From Ampelomyces quisqualis (Eukaryota; Ascomycota; Dothideomycetes; Pleosporales; Phaeosphaeriaceae), in the NCBI GenBank assembly GCA_018398575.1, contig JAGTXZ010000011.1, forward strand, positions 2,666,001 to 2,730,000: a DNA stretch of 64,000 nucleotides, read 5' to 3'. Shown piece by piece: positions 43,640 to 55,625 of this stretch. Under the pieces are notes generated by a model, which worked only from the letters and a program-made list of their open reading frames with translations, did no database searches and was not told the DNA's origin. The position numbers and the translations under genes are program-made. The number at the start of each line of letters is the position of its first letter. The stretch's first letter is position 1.

Positions 43640-46600
43640 TACTAGTATAGTAGTTGCAATATTAAGTTTAATTTTCCTAACATAGTTATCTTAAAGTAAT
43701 GTAAGATCTTTAACTTCTTTTTTCTATACTATAATCTACTTAGCTAACGCTTATAGAAGTCTTAGCTGTTTTAGATAGCGTTTATAGAACGCTTGCAATA
43801 TATGTAAAGCGCCTATAAAGTTTAAGGCATTATACTAAGTAAAGTTAGAATTATAGCCTACCTATTTTACCTAATACTTTAGGATAGAGCAGTACAGCTT
43901 GCTAGCTAGGATCTCTTTAACTTCTTATTCTTCTACGCCTTAAATTAAGATACTAGATAGGTTTAGGCTTAGCTAACTAGGCAGAGGGTTATTAAAGTCC
44001 TTACAGAAGACGTCTAGAGTAAACACATTATAGATCTTAGAACCTTTAAGTAGCTTTAGTTAGAATAAATAGCTAACTTGTTCTAGAACTTTAAAGAGGC
44101 CTTTCTACAATTTAGCAAGTTTGCAACTTAGGCAGGTAACAGATAAGTTTTAAGTTAAAAGGTAAACCTTATCTTCTACTGCCTAATTAATAAGTTAATA
44201 ATATTTGTTTACCTTAGCAGCTATTTATTACTAGGCCTTCTCTATATTGTCTTTAGCTGTGCGCTAGGCTTTATGCATACAGGTAGCTAAGGTTAAGGCA
44301 TCTTTAATATTTACATCTTTGTGTTTTAAGAAAGATAATACCTAATCCTAGCTCTATTATAGTTTAGATCTAAACAAGAGCTAGTATAGCGCTATACTAA
44401 TTGCAAAGTGCAGCAGCGTAGCTTAGGCTTAATTAATTATTAGCAAGAGGTTACTCTAGTTATTCTAGTAATAGAATATAAAGAGCCTTAATTATTAATT
44501 AATATACTTGTTTATAATCTTAGTTTGTCTATTAGTTTATTTATAGTAGGCTGTAAAAAGCTTCAGTTGCACGCCTAAAATCTTACAGAACTTAGACTAG
44601 AATTAGAATATAAACTAGAGTCTGTAGTCAGACACTATACTTTTAGGCGTGTAGCTAAATTAGTATACCTATTAGATAAACAAGTAAGCTATTTCTTAAG
44701 CGTTAATTATTTTGTAGCAAAGAATAGAAACAGCTTGCTTAGATAGATAATTAATAACAACTATAATTTAATTATAGCTATAACAATCTATTAGGAATGT
44801 CTTAAAATCTATATATAAATACTGCATAGGCCTATTAAGAATTAGTAATAGATAGAAGAACCCTTAGGATTAGAGCTGTCTTAGATAGGATCTTTAATAG
44901 AATACGCAGTTTTGTACATAGCGTTTATATATAGCCTCTATACCTTTTTAGTAATATTGCTAAGCTAGAAGCTAATACGTCTTTATAGCGCTTAGGTAGG
45001 CAGTAAATACCTAATTATAAGCCTTTCTAATTAGTTAAGTGTATAAGAGAGAATCTCTAGATACACAAAGGTGTAAGTAATAAAGTAGTAGTTCTTTTTA
45101 GATATAATATAGCTGTAGCAGCGTAAAGCGTTCTTCCTTAAAGAAGTAGCAATTCTCTGCTAGTAGGGCTTTAATTAGTTCTAAAGAGTTAATATTTAAG
45201 AGGGCACTAATAGAGTAAACTAAAATAGCTAATATATTAATCTTTAGCTAATTACAGACATAGTTCTAAGCTAGTTTAGAGTTAACCTAGAGGTTTAGGC
45301 GTTTAGGTCTTAGAAGTATATAAGATCTGTTGTCTTATTAGGCAGCCTTAACCTTACCTACGTCCTATTTCTTTTAGCTTAAAATATTAGCTTGCTTGTT
45401 AAGCTTGCTAGGCGTATACTTAATGCAGAAATCAAAAGAGGTAATAATCTCTGCCTATTATACTTAACATGCATTAAGAACCTTAGTAGTTATAAAGTAT
45501 TCTAAGAAGTAGTAATCTAAATACACCTAGATTTAGCTTTTTATAAAGGTAAGTTTAGCTTTCTACTTTTTAAACGCTTTTAGAATAGCAAAAAGTTCTT
45601 TGTTGTGTATTTCCTAATTAAGCTTAGCTCTAAATAGAGCGTAACTATAGAACGCTACAGGATACTACTTGTTATCTAAGTGCTTCTAAAAGAGTACTTC
45701 TGCTATTACTCTATCTAACGCATTAGTTTCTAATTTTGTATTATACTTAGGATAAAAATAAGATAGCGTAGGAATTACTAGAAGTAAGGCTTTAATCTAA
45801 TTAAAAGCCTGTTAGCAGTCTATAGTCTATTTAAACAGTGTAGCAGAACTTTAAAGCTTTATAATTAGTTTAGCTACACAAGAGAAATCTTTAATAAATT
45901 GTTAATAGAAACTAGCAAACCTAAGAAATAACTTAACGCTAGTAATTGTAGTAAGTTTAGCCTAGTTTTAGAGTACTTCTACCTTGTTAAAGTTAACTTT
46001 AGTGCTCTAGTTTATTAAAACGTAACTTAGATACCTTATGTAGGTTACATAGAATTTACTCTTCTAGATGTCTACTTAGAGTCCTGCAGTATGTAGGCGC
46101 TCTAGAACCTTTTAGACGTGTTCTTAATGTGCGTTTATATCTTCTAAGTAGATTAGAATGTTATTAAGATACGTAATGCAGAAATTATTAAAATAATTAA
46201 TTAGTATATTATTTATATAGCGCTAATACGTTACTAGCCTATTACACAAGCTAAAAGAAAGAACCTTACACTTATATATACTATAACAGGTCTAGAAAGT
46301 AGTATACTCTTTAGAATTAGAATCTATATAAATTTTGTTAAAAGCAGCTCTAATATTAAACTTAGTAAAGATCTTAGCTTTAGAAGAGCATAACAGCAGC
46401 TTATTAATACAAGAGATTAGGTAGACATTTTTGCGCGTAAGGGCGTTAATCTTCTAGTAGTCTATACAGATGCGTATATCTCTATTTAGTTTGCGTACAC
46501 AAAAGATAAGTAAAGTAAAAGAACTTTAGCTAGCCTTAATAAAACCCTTCTAAAGGTGTTTCTAGACGTAGGCCTTAGTAGCTTTAAGCTTCTTCTAATT

Positions 46601-49113
46601 TTACTTGTATAAGAGACTAAACGTATTTAGTAATAGTTCTTTAAAGATAATCTTGTAATTGTATAAACAATAAAAAGGCAATTAATTAGCTGCTAACTTG
46701 CTAAATATATTCTAATACTAGAAGTAGCAGGTAGGTAATTACTTATCTAATTAGCATTAATTGTCTGCGTTGTCCTTAGAGGCAAGGATCCTGTTAATTT
46801 TATAAAGACTTATTGTAAAAAACTTGTTCTATAGCTTCTTTATAATAAAGTAGAATGCATTAGCAGAAATAAGAGCTATGCAGGTAGTTAGAGGAGATTC
46901 AGACTCTAAGCAGGGTTGCTTAGTTAGAGTATAAGAAATCTCTAAGAATTTTTAAGCTAATAGAAGCTTTAAGCATCTCTTAATACAATAAATAGAAGAA
47001 AAAGAATAATAGTAAAGACTGTTTTAGATATAATAGTCTTCTTTCTCCTATAGAGCGTTGCGTTGCTGCACATTAAGATAAATAGTAGCTAGCACTATAG
47101 CTTAATGTAAAACAGTAGGAATAAGAGGTAAAGAATTATATAAATAGAGGTACTTAGATAGCTAAATAAACTATAACCTATCTGTGTCTAATTGAATCTT
47201 AAATTGTCTTAACTATTAGAAGCTAAGTATACAATCCTAAGACCTAAGATCAAAGATTAGGAATAGATAGTTTAAAATCTTTTAGCTATTAATATTTAAG
47301 TGTAGTTAAATATATTAAGTAACTAAAGAAGTAATCTAATCCTTAAAACTGCGTACCTAAACCTAGAAGAGAAGCTTCTAAATAGGTTGCTGTAAGGCTT
47401 TAGAAATAGATAAAGCAATTTATAAATTTAAAAATAGAAAACTTTAAGCACTAGTGTTAATAAGAGTGTTAAGGCGTAAACTAATACTCTAGTTATAGAA
47501 AAGCGTAGGTATAAAGAAATAAAGACTGCAAAACAAATAAGAAAGGTTAAGGTAAAATAAATTATAACAGCTTATGCCTAGAAAAGAGTGTCTTCTTAGG
47601 CGCTTCTATTTCTTATACAATACACTTTCTAGTTAAGTTACTTTTAAGTATCTTTAAACTTATCTACTTCTATAGCTTTAATCTAACGCACATAAGGTTT
47701 TGTGCAGTTACTAAAGTAGTATCTTAGCTTACTACAATTATAACAACTACTAGAAGTCTTCTATTATTCTAGCTTAGAGGTCTTTATAGGAAGGCGCACT
47801 ATAGTAGATTAATAGGCTAGCGCAGAATATATTAGGGCGCTAGAGGTAGTAGTCTAATTTAGCTCTAAATTAGTTTATAGAGCCTGCCTAATTAGTAATT
47901 TAGTAGCAGCTAGTAACATACTTAAGTTAAGATTATTCTTCTGCTCTATATTATAGGCAGTAAGGTGTTCTACTATCTAATTAAATAAGTTCTTCTATTA
48001 GTACCTAAATCCTAGGTTAGAGGCTTGTAGTCCTAGTGTAATTTTTGTTTATAAGTAGTAAAACTACTCTAAAGAAGGTACTTGTCCCTTAACTACAAAA
48101 CTTAGAAACCTAGCTTTAAATAAAGGGAACGTTTCTTCCTTTGTTATCTGCAATTAATTAAACGCTGCATAGCTTTTAGCTACCTTATTACTTGTAATAA
48201 AGTAAAACTTAAGTAGCTTAATTATTTGCTTAGCGTTCTAAAATTACTCTTAATTAGTATCTAATAAATATTGTAGCTTAAGATAGCTCTTAGCTAATCT
48301 TATAGTGTAGCCCTATACTAAGGCTATGCGTTATCTTTTAGTCTAATAGTAATCTAAGTTAATTTTAAGTTAATCTTAGATAGAAGCCTGCTATTAGCAA
48401 AAGGTAAGATCTTTTTTGTTACTAAGATTGTCTATATTAGGCGTTTTCTTAGATTGTTAAAGTTAGCAAGAGCCTTTATAGCAGTGTAAGTACTTAGATA
48501 TAGAGCTGTTAAATAAATAGCAGAGTACAAAGAGGTTTTAGAGGGTTTTAGTAGTAGGTAAAGGCTTGTCTAGTCCTACTAACTAAGTTAGTCCTTCTTT
48601 AAGAGAATTAATCTCTGCTAACACCTATTTTAGTTCTTATTGTAATTAATTAACCTCTATTTATGCAAAGGTTAGATTTAGTGCAGCTCTAGGCTAAGAG
48701 GGTCTATCTCTAGATTTCTTAGTGTCTGTCTTTTTTACTTTAGCACTCTGTTGCTAGGTTGTAACAGTTAATACAAAGTTGTCTTAGAAAAAAGCTTTTA
48801 GAGTTAGTTCTTTAGAGGGAGTTATTAGCGTTGCCTCTAATACTTCTAGGTTATTAATAGTCTCTAAGTTTCTATTGTAGCGCTAAACGCAACTTTTACT
48901 AAAGTAATCCTAACTATGTGTTAATAGAAAGATCTAAACCTAAAGGCTTTAGCTGTTAAGAGATCTAAAGGATCTTAACTGTGTTTAATAGATTTAAGGT
49001 TACAAACAGATCTAATTTAGATAAAGTTCTAGACGTTTTAACACAATCTTTTTAAAAGTAAATTGCAATATTATCTAAATACTATTACTAGCAAGACAAA
49101 GTTTCTCTTGTAA
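43640..49113 (-). pseudogene. Element B' gag-pol, RIP-destroyed
   Basis: Mirror image of B gag-pol. The Gag zinc knuckle lies near 47,702-47,745 and has its His codon changed to Tyr (CYNCSKLRYYFSNC). Reverse transcriptase corresponds to about 46,130-46,520, with the conserved RDIRIC region near 46,455-46,500; integrase to about 44,350-44,820; chromodomain near 43,790-43,930. More heavily mutated than B: for example the 5' LTR and Gag show extra G-to-A and C-to-T changes. Confidence 0.8.
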
Positions 49114-49413
49114 TATAATAACGTAAGTAAGTACAGCTATTAGAATTAAATTAGATACGTATTAAAAGCATATAGGAGTGCGTATTGTATTAGAAATTCT
49201 AGATTAGCTATATACCTATAGGTCTTGTATAAAAGGACAAAAGAAACTTATTCTCTATCTAATGCAATAGGCTTATATTTATAGTTAAAGTAGCAACTAA
49301 GTTAGAGCTAATTTAGAGCGCTTTTAGTACTGCCTCTGCTATTTCTTGCATAATCTGTTACTAAGCCTTTATAGAGTATTAGATGTAATATGTGTTTGTA
49401 TGTGCCTGTTACA
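49114..49413 (-). repeat. B' 5' LTR
   Basis: 300 bases, starting TATAATAACGTAAG where the other copy has TGTAACAACGCAGG: four changes, all of RIP type (G-to-A or C-to-T). Confidence 0.9.
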
Positions 49414-49594
49414 GATACGTAGGCTAATAAGAAAAGTAACGCGTAAGTAAGTATATAGAAGGTAAGGCTAGTGTAATATATAGTGCTACCTAAAAAGAGA
49501 AGTAAGAGTATAAAATAACAGATCTAAGTAAGGTAATTTTTATTTTAATAATTATGTAGGTCTAAGTATAACTAGCGCTAGAGTAGAGAAATTA

Positions 49595-49835
49595 TATAAC
49601 AGGCTACTGCCTAGTTAGTCTTTAGTTACAGAAAAACCTTGGCCCTCTAAGCTAGAACACTAAAAACGTTCTAGACTAGAACACTAAAAACGTTCTAGAC
49701 TAGAACACTAAAAACGTTCTAGCCTAGAACACTAAAATTCTCTAGACTATAAAAACCCTTTAGGTAGCAATTAGAATAGGACACAAATTTACGTCTCTAT
49801 TTCCTAGTAACTACTCTTAGAGTCTGCCCCTTACA
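49595..49835 (+). repeat. Element A 3' LTR
   Basis: 241 bases, co-linear with the 5' LTR and carrying the same three-unit ACGTTCTAGAC array. The first dinucleotide is TA where the 5' copy has TG, a RIP-type G-to-A. Confidence 0.9.
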
Positions 49836-50336
49836 AAAATACCTTACAGAATCTTCTCTAGAAATACCTTAAAAAGGTCTTAATTTACATAGTCTAGGTA
49901 AATTTATACTATTATATTAGCGTAATATTAATTGTAATATATCTAAGTCCTGTCTAGAGAGTAATATTCTCTTCTATACTTTATATAGACTCTTTTCCTA
50001 CCTACTTGCGTACTAGATAGTTATTAATTAAATCTTTAATAGAATTACTGTAACTTATATACACGTACAAAAATCTAGGGTTTTAGAAGTTTAAAAGAAA
50101 GTAAGAAAGAAAAGGTAGAAGTTAAGAAGAGATAATAGAGAAGAGTTAAAAAAGTAAGAAAAAAGCTTAGTAGCAAACACTAAAATTTTACGTACTAATA
50201 AAAGTAGCAGGTTCAAAACACTATAGCTATGTAAATTCTCTTAAGTCTCTATAGTATAAAAGAGTAAACTTATACAATACTATAGTGTATATTAATACTA
50301 CGCTAGGTTTTTTATACTATATTTATACTCTAGTAA
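49836..50336. repeat. Right copy of the outer direct repeat (3' part)
   Basis: After removal of element A this continues 19,273-19,306 and aligns with 18,430-18,915 in the same orientation. Shared landmarks include CATAGTCTAGGTAAA, AAAAATCTAGGGTTTT followed by a purine-rich tract, AAACACTAAAATTTTACGTA and ACGCTAGGTTTT. Confidence 0.55.
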
Positions 50337-51228
50337 TATTCTCTTACTTCAAGTTAAAATTTTAGTAATATTTTTAGAGGAAAATTTGCTAATGTTTTAA
50401 GAGTAATTAATTTAGCGTAATTAAAACAATAGGTTCGCGCGTGCATACTCTGTGCGTAAAGTATTGTAGTTTTAACGTTTTAACTTTTATGCTACTGAGA
50501 TAGCGACTCGTTAGGGTGCGGTGCGCGATATTACCGCGAAAGTGCAATTACCCCTCTCAAACACTATCTGTACAACTTTTCAAAAAGTACAGAGTAGCTT
50601 TAGAAATTACTAGAGTAGAGAATTCTGGTGATGGAGTTGTAGAAGCTTTAGAGTAGGTCTTAAGGTAGGAGTGCTCGTTAACATACCTCTTAGCTATGTT
50701 CTAATGTTTTCTCTGTGTGGAGAAAGTCGGTTTGCTGCCTTGTCATGTCTTCCTGTTTGGGTAAGAACGCTGCACTTTCGACGGATTATGCAATATCATG
50801 TTGGGGTGCGCGTTACCATCTCCCATTTGCTGGTGAATCGAGTGTGGGGTCATGCCTCCTGAGCCAGCGACATTTACGGCAAGACAGCGACATGATTTTG
50901 CATCTGCACCACTTTTGAAGAGGCGATAGGAATAGCCCGACCGGGTTTTGTTGTGGCCCGTGAATACAGGGCGGAGGATCCTGGCCACTGAAGCGATGAT
51001 GTGGTTTTGGAAGCGCAAACCTTGTGTGCGGGGTCTTCCGTGCACGTTATTTGAGCCACACTAGTTGCCGCGCCTCCTCAACTTCGACGGGAAGAGTGAA
51101 GGGGGGTTCAGGTACTTGTCCAATTCCGGCTAGACAGTTCACTGGCATAAAATCCGTCTCAATTTCTGTTCGTCTTGAGCATCTTACACTTTCTTGCCCC
51201 TCACCACATCTCCAACATTCGAGTTTCA
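50337..51228. other. Boundary of the AT-rich block and upstream region of the dehydrogenase gene
   Basis: RIP-like composition ends at about 50,430, where CpG-containing normal sequence returns. No gene I can support before the dehydrogenase; the last 400 bases should contain its promoter. Confidence 0.45.
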
Positions 51229-52187
51229 ATGGCAGAATTTCAGATCAAGGATGAGGACCTAACCGGCTTGCAAGGCAAAGTCGCCATCGTTACGGGTAAG
51301 GAAACAATATAAATTCAGCGATGCGCCGTCTGACATGCCTACAGGCGGCTCATCAGGTATCGGGCTTGCAACACTTGAACTCCTGTCGTCTTTGGGCGCG
51401 GTAGTCGTCAGCGGTGACATCCAACAGCCTCCCGCAGATGGAGACTTCCTCTTCGTGCATACTGATGTCCGGAGCTGGTCCGATCTCAACAAACTGTTCA
51501 AAGCAGCAAAGGACAAATACGGCAGGATCGACCATGTCTTTGCCAATGCCGGGATCGGCCCGCGCGCTGACTATCTCAACTTGACGACCAGCGAGAGCGG
51601 TGAGCCAGAAGAGCCAAACAAAGATGCTCTGGACATCAACCTCAATAGTGTCGTGAATACCGTAACGCTGGGTGCACATTATATGAAGTCTCAGGCTGAG
51701 GGTGGATCTATGGTGATCATGGGATCAAGCACCGGATTGCACAACTTCCGATCTGTCGACTACTGTACGTCATGAAATCGATCGAAGCTGAACTTTACAC
51801 TAACATGCCAATTCAGCAACGGCTAAAGCTGGCATTATCGGGCTCGGTCGCAGCTTTGCGCGTCTCGTCGAAGTCGCTGGCTTACCGTTGCGGGTGAACA
51901 CTCTCGCGCCCTCGTGGACAGCAACGCAAGTCCTCCCCGACCTCAAGGGTCTGTTGGATGCGGTGTCCCAGAACTGCCAATCCCCATTAGTAGTTGCTCG
52001 CGTGGTCGCGTACTTGATGGCGAGTCAGTCTAGACACGGTGACCTGATCTTTGTCAGCGACGGCAAGTACACCGAGGTTGAGAAAGCTGTACTTCGGCCA
52101 GCGTACGACTCTATGAGGGGTAATTCACTTAGTAACGATGAGGTTATGGGAAAAGTTTTGGCGTTGGGGTCTCAGGTCACACGTTAG
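51229..52187 (+). CDS. Short-chain dehydrogenase/reductase, 285 residues
   Basis: Exons 51229-51295, 51345-51764 and 51817-52187; introns of 49 and 52 bases. Spliced frame 858 bases. A classical SDR: cofactor motif TGGSSGIG at residues 22-29, NAGIG near 104, a catalytic serine in VIMGSS, and catalytic YSTAK with Tyr162 and Lys166; the second intron falls right after Tyr162. NADPH versus NADH: the residue after the second beta strand is Asp (SGDIQ), which favours NAD(H). Downstream RVNTLAPSWTAT is the usual N/P-rich turn. The substrate cannot be told. The C-terminal region (DLIFVSDGKYTEVE) retains the SDR fold. It is the first intact gene to the right of the transposon block, about 800 bases away, with no visible RIP damage. 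Confidence 0.9.
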
Positions 52188-53324
52188 TGCTGGTGGCAGG
52201 AATTTCTCCACGTGCCACTTCAGATGCAACACAACTTTGCGCAGGTCGTCGATGTATGTGAGAATATCGCGTGGAGATACAAATTGAGCAGTGATATGAA
52301 GGATGTATAGCACATTTCTCGCTTGTATGTCAAATTCCAAGTCTTTCGGCCTAAAATCGTATCGCGTCTTGCTCGTTGCGGACTCGAGCGGCGAGCCCAT
52401 GGGGACAATTCGACGGCCATAGACTTCAATCTCAAGGTCCAGGAAGTGGATTGGTCTTTTCAACGGCCAAAAAGTTTGCCAAAGGGGACTAACGTAGTAA
52501 ATTCGTATCTCTAGTCTCTCTTTGACTGACTCAAGCAGAGTTTGTCAGCGGCGGTAGTACTGGAGCTTTTCCCCAACTGAGCGGGCCCGCACTAGTGCAT
52601 TGCTCTCTCGTTGATGGTAGTGCCCAACCAGTAGCATGGTGGCTTCATGAAGAGCGGTGGCGTCATCAGAGTAGAGTAGCTCTTCTTCGCACATGTGCAT
52701 TGCTCTTCCTTTATTACGCCTTCGTACGCTTGGCGAAAATCCTCGCGGCCAAACTGATCGAATGCCTTGACGTTGTAGGAATCCGGAAGTCTCATGGCAT
52801 GTGGGTTGATGTGGACTAGTTGGAACTGGACTGGGGGGTGGAAATACAGTTTTAGGTAGCGCAAGTAGGTAATGATGTACTCAGCGATGCCAATAACAAA
52901 CAGTCTAGCGGCACGTTGCTTGTACAAAAACAATTGTTGGCATCTTTTGGGGGAGATTGTTTGCTCTACGAATCTCTTTCCGAGGACCGGCATGTGCACT
53001 TTCTCTGCATGAAGGTCACTCGCCAGAGGCTACTACCGGTCACGCTGGTGGAAAACAATGGTAGTGATGGAATCCTGATGTGCTCTCGATAGCCTCCGGT
53101 CAATCATTTCGCATTGTGCTGCTGCAACAAAACTACGTTTCGTGCTCCAATACGAATGCATCTTCGCATTCCAGCGATTCGATGTTCGATTCCGTCTCTC
53201 CGGAATAAATCAAACGTTCCATGCACCCGATGCCAAAAGTTCCCATGGTGTGGTCCTTTTTACCCTCTTGCATATCTAGAGCCAGCCACCTCGTCTCCTC
53301 TCTGATGCCCATGAATCAAGCAAT
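52188..53324. other. Intergenic, nothing supportable
   Basis: About 1.1 kb with short frames on both strands lacking motifs; composition is normal, not RIP-like. Confidence 0.45.
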
Positions 53325-54603
53325 CTAGCATAGCCCAGATCGAGGCTCGAAGATTCCAGCCTCCCTCTCAGCCTTCGCACGCGCTCTCCTCTCTTCCGCT
53401 TCAGCAGCTTGAGTGCGACGCTCTAGCTCCGCGACCGAACCTCGCTGGAATTCTTTCAGGGTCCTGCGGGCCTGCGAAACGCGCTTCAGCCTGCCTTCCA
53501 CGTCGCGGGGAGTTGTATGCTAAGGACCATTAGCTCAACACCCGAGAAGGGATTTGGGAATGTTGCGTGGCACTTACACGGTTGTATGATGTATCTGAGC
53601 GACCTGATGTGATGAGTCAGTGCGTGCAGGCTGAGAAAAGTCCGGGATACTTACGGCTTGGTGTAGCTGCCGAAGATGAGCCATACCCGCGTGGAGTCGG
53701 AGCGAGCGAGGGTATTCCCAGAGAGGAGGTACCCTGTCTGTATGAAGAGGCAGCGTTGCCATAGGATGTTCCAGCACGGATACGCGAAGTGGTGTAGCTG
53801 CGTGCAGATGAGGGTACTCTGTTCGCACGCGAGGCAAAGGAAGACCGGCCATCATCGTCGGAGTCTGGCTCCATCTTGACGCCACCGTACATGCCTTGGC
53901 GCTCGCTGTTTTGCTTTCGATAGTCTTTTGCTATCTCCTGCGACTCCTCATTCGCCCAATACTCTGCTTCCTTTTTCCGCTTCTTGTCGTTGGCAATGTC
54001 CCGATTCGTCTCGAAGTTGACGCAGGCGTATTCGAATTCCTGGAGCAGGTCTCTGTCTTGGCAATTTTCGATGTAGCCGAGCTCGTTGTTCTGCAGAAAG
54101 ATGACGCTAATAACGAGTTCAGCGAGGGCCTTACCGTTCCGTCGTGACTTGGTCATGCCCTGCGCATCTTGTTCTCCAGAGATGAAGACAAGAGGCTCTC
54201 CGAAGTAGACCTTGTTGCCTGCATGCTCTGAAAGTGGCCAGACGTATTCTTGAGACTCATAGCCACAGTAGTACTCGACCGTCAGCCCCGTGGCAAATGC
54301 ATACAGCGTTTGAGTACCGTTCCTGTAGTACGGCGTTCCAACGCGAAGCATGGGAACGCGCTTTGATGATCTCAATCCCTGCGTGACTGTTTTGTGCTGC
54401 AATGGCCACTGCTCGGAGTCCATAAGTGTTTCGTAGCCATCTTCGCAGCGGTTCTTGACATGACGGGCGAAGTCCTCAAAGAAGTGCTGCTCCCGGTAGA
54501 GCATGGGGAGAGAGACCGGCAAATCGGTCATTGCGGAGACAATGAAGCGGGTGAGAGATGGCAGGGCGAGGTTGATCGTGTTCTTGTGGAGTAGGTTGGC
54601 CAC
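53325..54603 (-). CDS. Hypothetical protein, three exons, 389 residues
   Basis: Exons on the minus strand are 54603-53655, 53603-53578 and 53519-53325; introns of 51 and 58 bases with GTAAGT donors. The spliced frame is 1170 bases. I do not recognise the family. The N-terminal 200 residues look globular (YETLMDSEQWPLQHKTVTQG, LYAFATGLTVEYYCGYESQ, KVYFGEPLVFISGEQDA), followed by a charged helix (DIANDKKRKKEAEYWANEE), a Ser/Arg/Tyr-rich disordered linker with PDSDDDGRSSF, and a C-terminal coiled coil (RLKRVSQARRTLKEFQRG, ELERRTQAAEAEERRARA). Nuclear or cytoplasmic by absence of a signal peptide. The tiny 26-base middle exon is supported by frame and splice sites only. Confidence 0.65.
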
Positions 54604-54974
54604 GATAGAAATATTAGTCCAGAAATGGGCTCATTGGTAAGAGAGCGCAAGTAAAGGCAGACCCAGCTCTAAAGCAGACTCGAACTCGAGGTGAAGGCGG
54701 CAAAGCACACGCTGAGGCTACGACCCGCAGCATGGCAAATGTAAGCTATTGAGCGTAGGCGAAGGCCTGCGTGGCTGGTCTGGGGTTGCCTGGAAATTGA
54801 AGCAGAGACGTGCTCCGCCATACGCAAGATCGATGCGGGTCATAACTGGAAGATAGTTCAGTTAGCCAAATCACTAGACAAAGAAAGAGCGCAACGACAT
54901 CTCATTGGGGCGGCTGAGATTCCTATCTTCGAGCATGAGATAGTCTCAAGTCAACGGTATGCAATCACACCCCA
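54604..54974. other. Intergenic, degenerate tRNA-like stretch only
   Basis: About 370 bases. A weak resemblance to tRNA A and B boxes near 54,625-54,700 does not fold into a cloverleaf that I can see. Nothing else supportable. Confidence 0.35.
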
Positions 54975-55625
54975 TCACGCTCCAACCCGACTAACCCTAT
55001 ACTCCACAATAACACCCTTACTCTCGCCCACCACAAACCTCCCTGCGGCCACATACACCCCATTCTGCAACTCCTTCCACTTCTCACTTCCCGTTTCAAA
55101 ACTAAACGTCACAAAGCTATCGCCAAAGTCCGTGGTCTTTGCATCCGGGGAGCCGGATAGAATAGCTTTGACGCCGGGAGTCAACGCGACGTTCCCTTTG
55201 TAGTACATTGCTAGGACGGTGTCGTCCTGGGTTCTTGTCCCGGGGTTAGCAAGGGCCGTGGAGAGAGCGCAGGGACTGGCAAGAAAACGGGTGAGTGGAA
55301 GTTGAACGAACGTACTTGACCTGACTACGAACGTCGAGTCGCATGTGCGAGCCGCTGGCGTCGTTGTGGATGTAGTCGTATCCGACGCCGTGTCTTGTGT
55401 TCAGAGTTAGCCTGGTGGGGGGAAACCTTGGAAGGATTGTTTTTTTTTCAAAACATACAATTCACCATCGATCTTGGGCTCGAAGCCCGCTTCACTCTTC
55501 ACTGTCCCGCTGACCATGGGCACAATGACCAACTGGCTGCCCGCTTGGCCACCGACGGCTATGGGAGCATCGATCTCGACGCGCACTGTGAAGGCAGGCT
55601 GGAGGGATGGGAATCCGGAAGGCAT
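54975..55625 (-). CDS. DUF3237-family protein, three exons, 167 residues
   Basis: Exons on the minus strand are 55625-55459, 55393-55316 and 55233-54975; introns of 65 and 82 bases with GTATGT and GTACGT donors. Spliced frame 504 bases. DUF3237 features: PAFTVRVEIDAPIAVG at the N-terminus, a Gly-rich VSGTVKSEAGFEPKIDGE block, GYDYI...GSHMRLDVRSQVKTQDDT, the MYYKGNVALTPGV segment and the terminal FVVGESKGVIVEYRVSRV. Family members form a small beta-barrel; no enzymatic function is established. The second intron was placed so that the conserved LDVR...KTQDD reading is kept; an alternative donor six bases upstream would remove part of it. Confidence 0.82.

Larger units (their letters stand above)
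35216..49413 (-). mobile_element. Element B': Ty3/Gypsy chromovirus on the minus strand, split by B
   Basis: LTRs of 300 bases at 49114-49413 (5' in element sense) and 35216-35515 (3'). In plus orientation they begin TGTAACAACGCAGG and end GCCTGTTACA. Duplication GATAC at 35211-35215 and 49414-49418. Subtracting the nested B plus its 5-base duplication leaves 7,097 bases, essentially the length of B (7,096), which confirms the decomposition. Gag-pol reads on the minus strand from about 49 kb to 43.7 kb and is dead from RIP. B and B' belong to one family by LTR and coding similarity. Confidence 0.93.
19307..49835 (+). mobile_element. Element A: Ty3/Gypsy LTR retrotransposon, interrupted by nested elements
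   Basis: LTRs at 19307-19547 and 49595-49835 are both 241 bases, beginning TGTAATAGGC (TATAACAGGC in the right copy) and ending GCCCCTTACA. Target-site duplications are AAAAC on the left and AAAAT on the right, differing by one C-to-T. Without its insertions (E1, the B'/B pair and the 835-bp TTAA element) the element is about 8.1 kb. Gag-pol runs on the plus strand: zinc knuckle at 20,652, reverse transcriptase to 22,307, continuing after E1 at 29,684 with RNase H, integrase and a degenerate chromodomain-like end near 32.3 kb. All frames are full of TAG/TAA from RIP, so the element is dead. It sits inside the right copy of the outer direct repeat. Confidence 0.9.

Noticed and set aside
50671..51059. 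Overlapping short frames upstream of the dehydrogenase
   Set aside because: No homology features; the region is better explained as promoter and 5' UTR.
54625..54700. tRNA gene
   Set aside because: There is a GGTAAGAG-like D-arm sequence and a TCGAACTC-like T-arm, but no acceptor or anticodon stem pairs convincingly.
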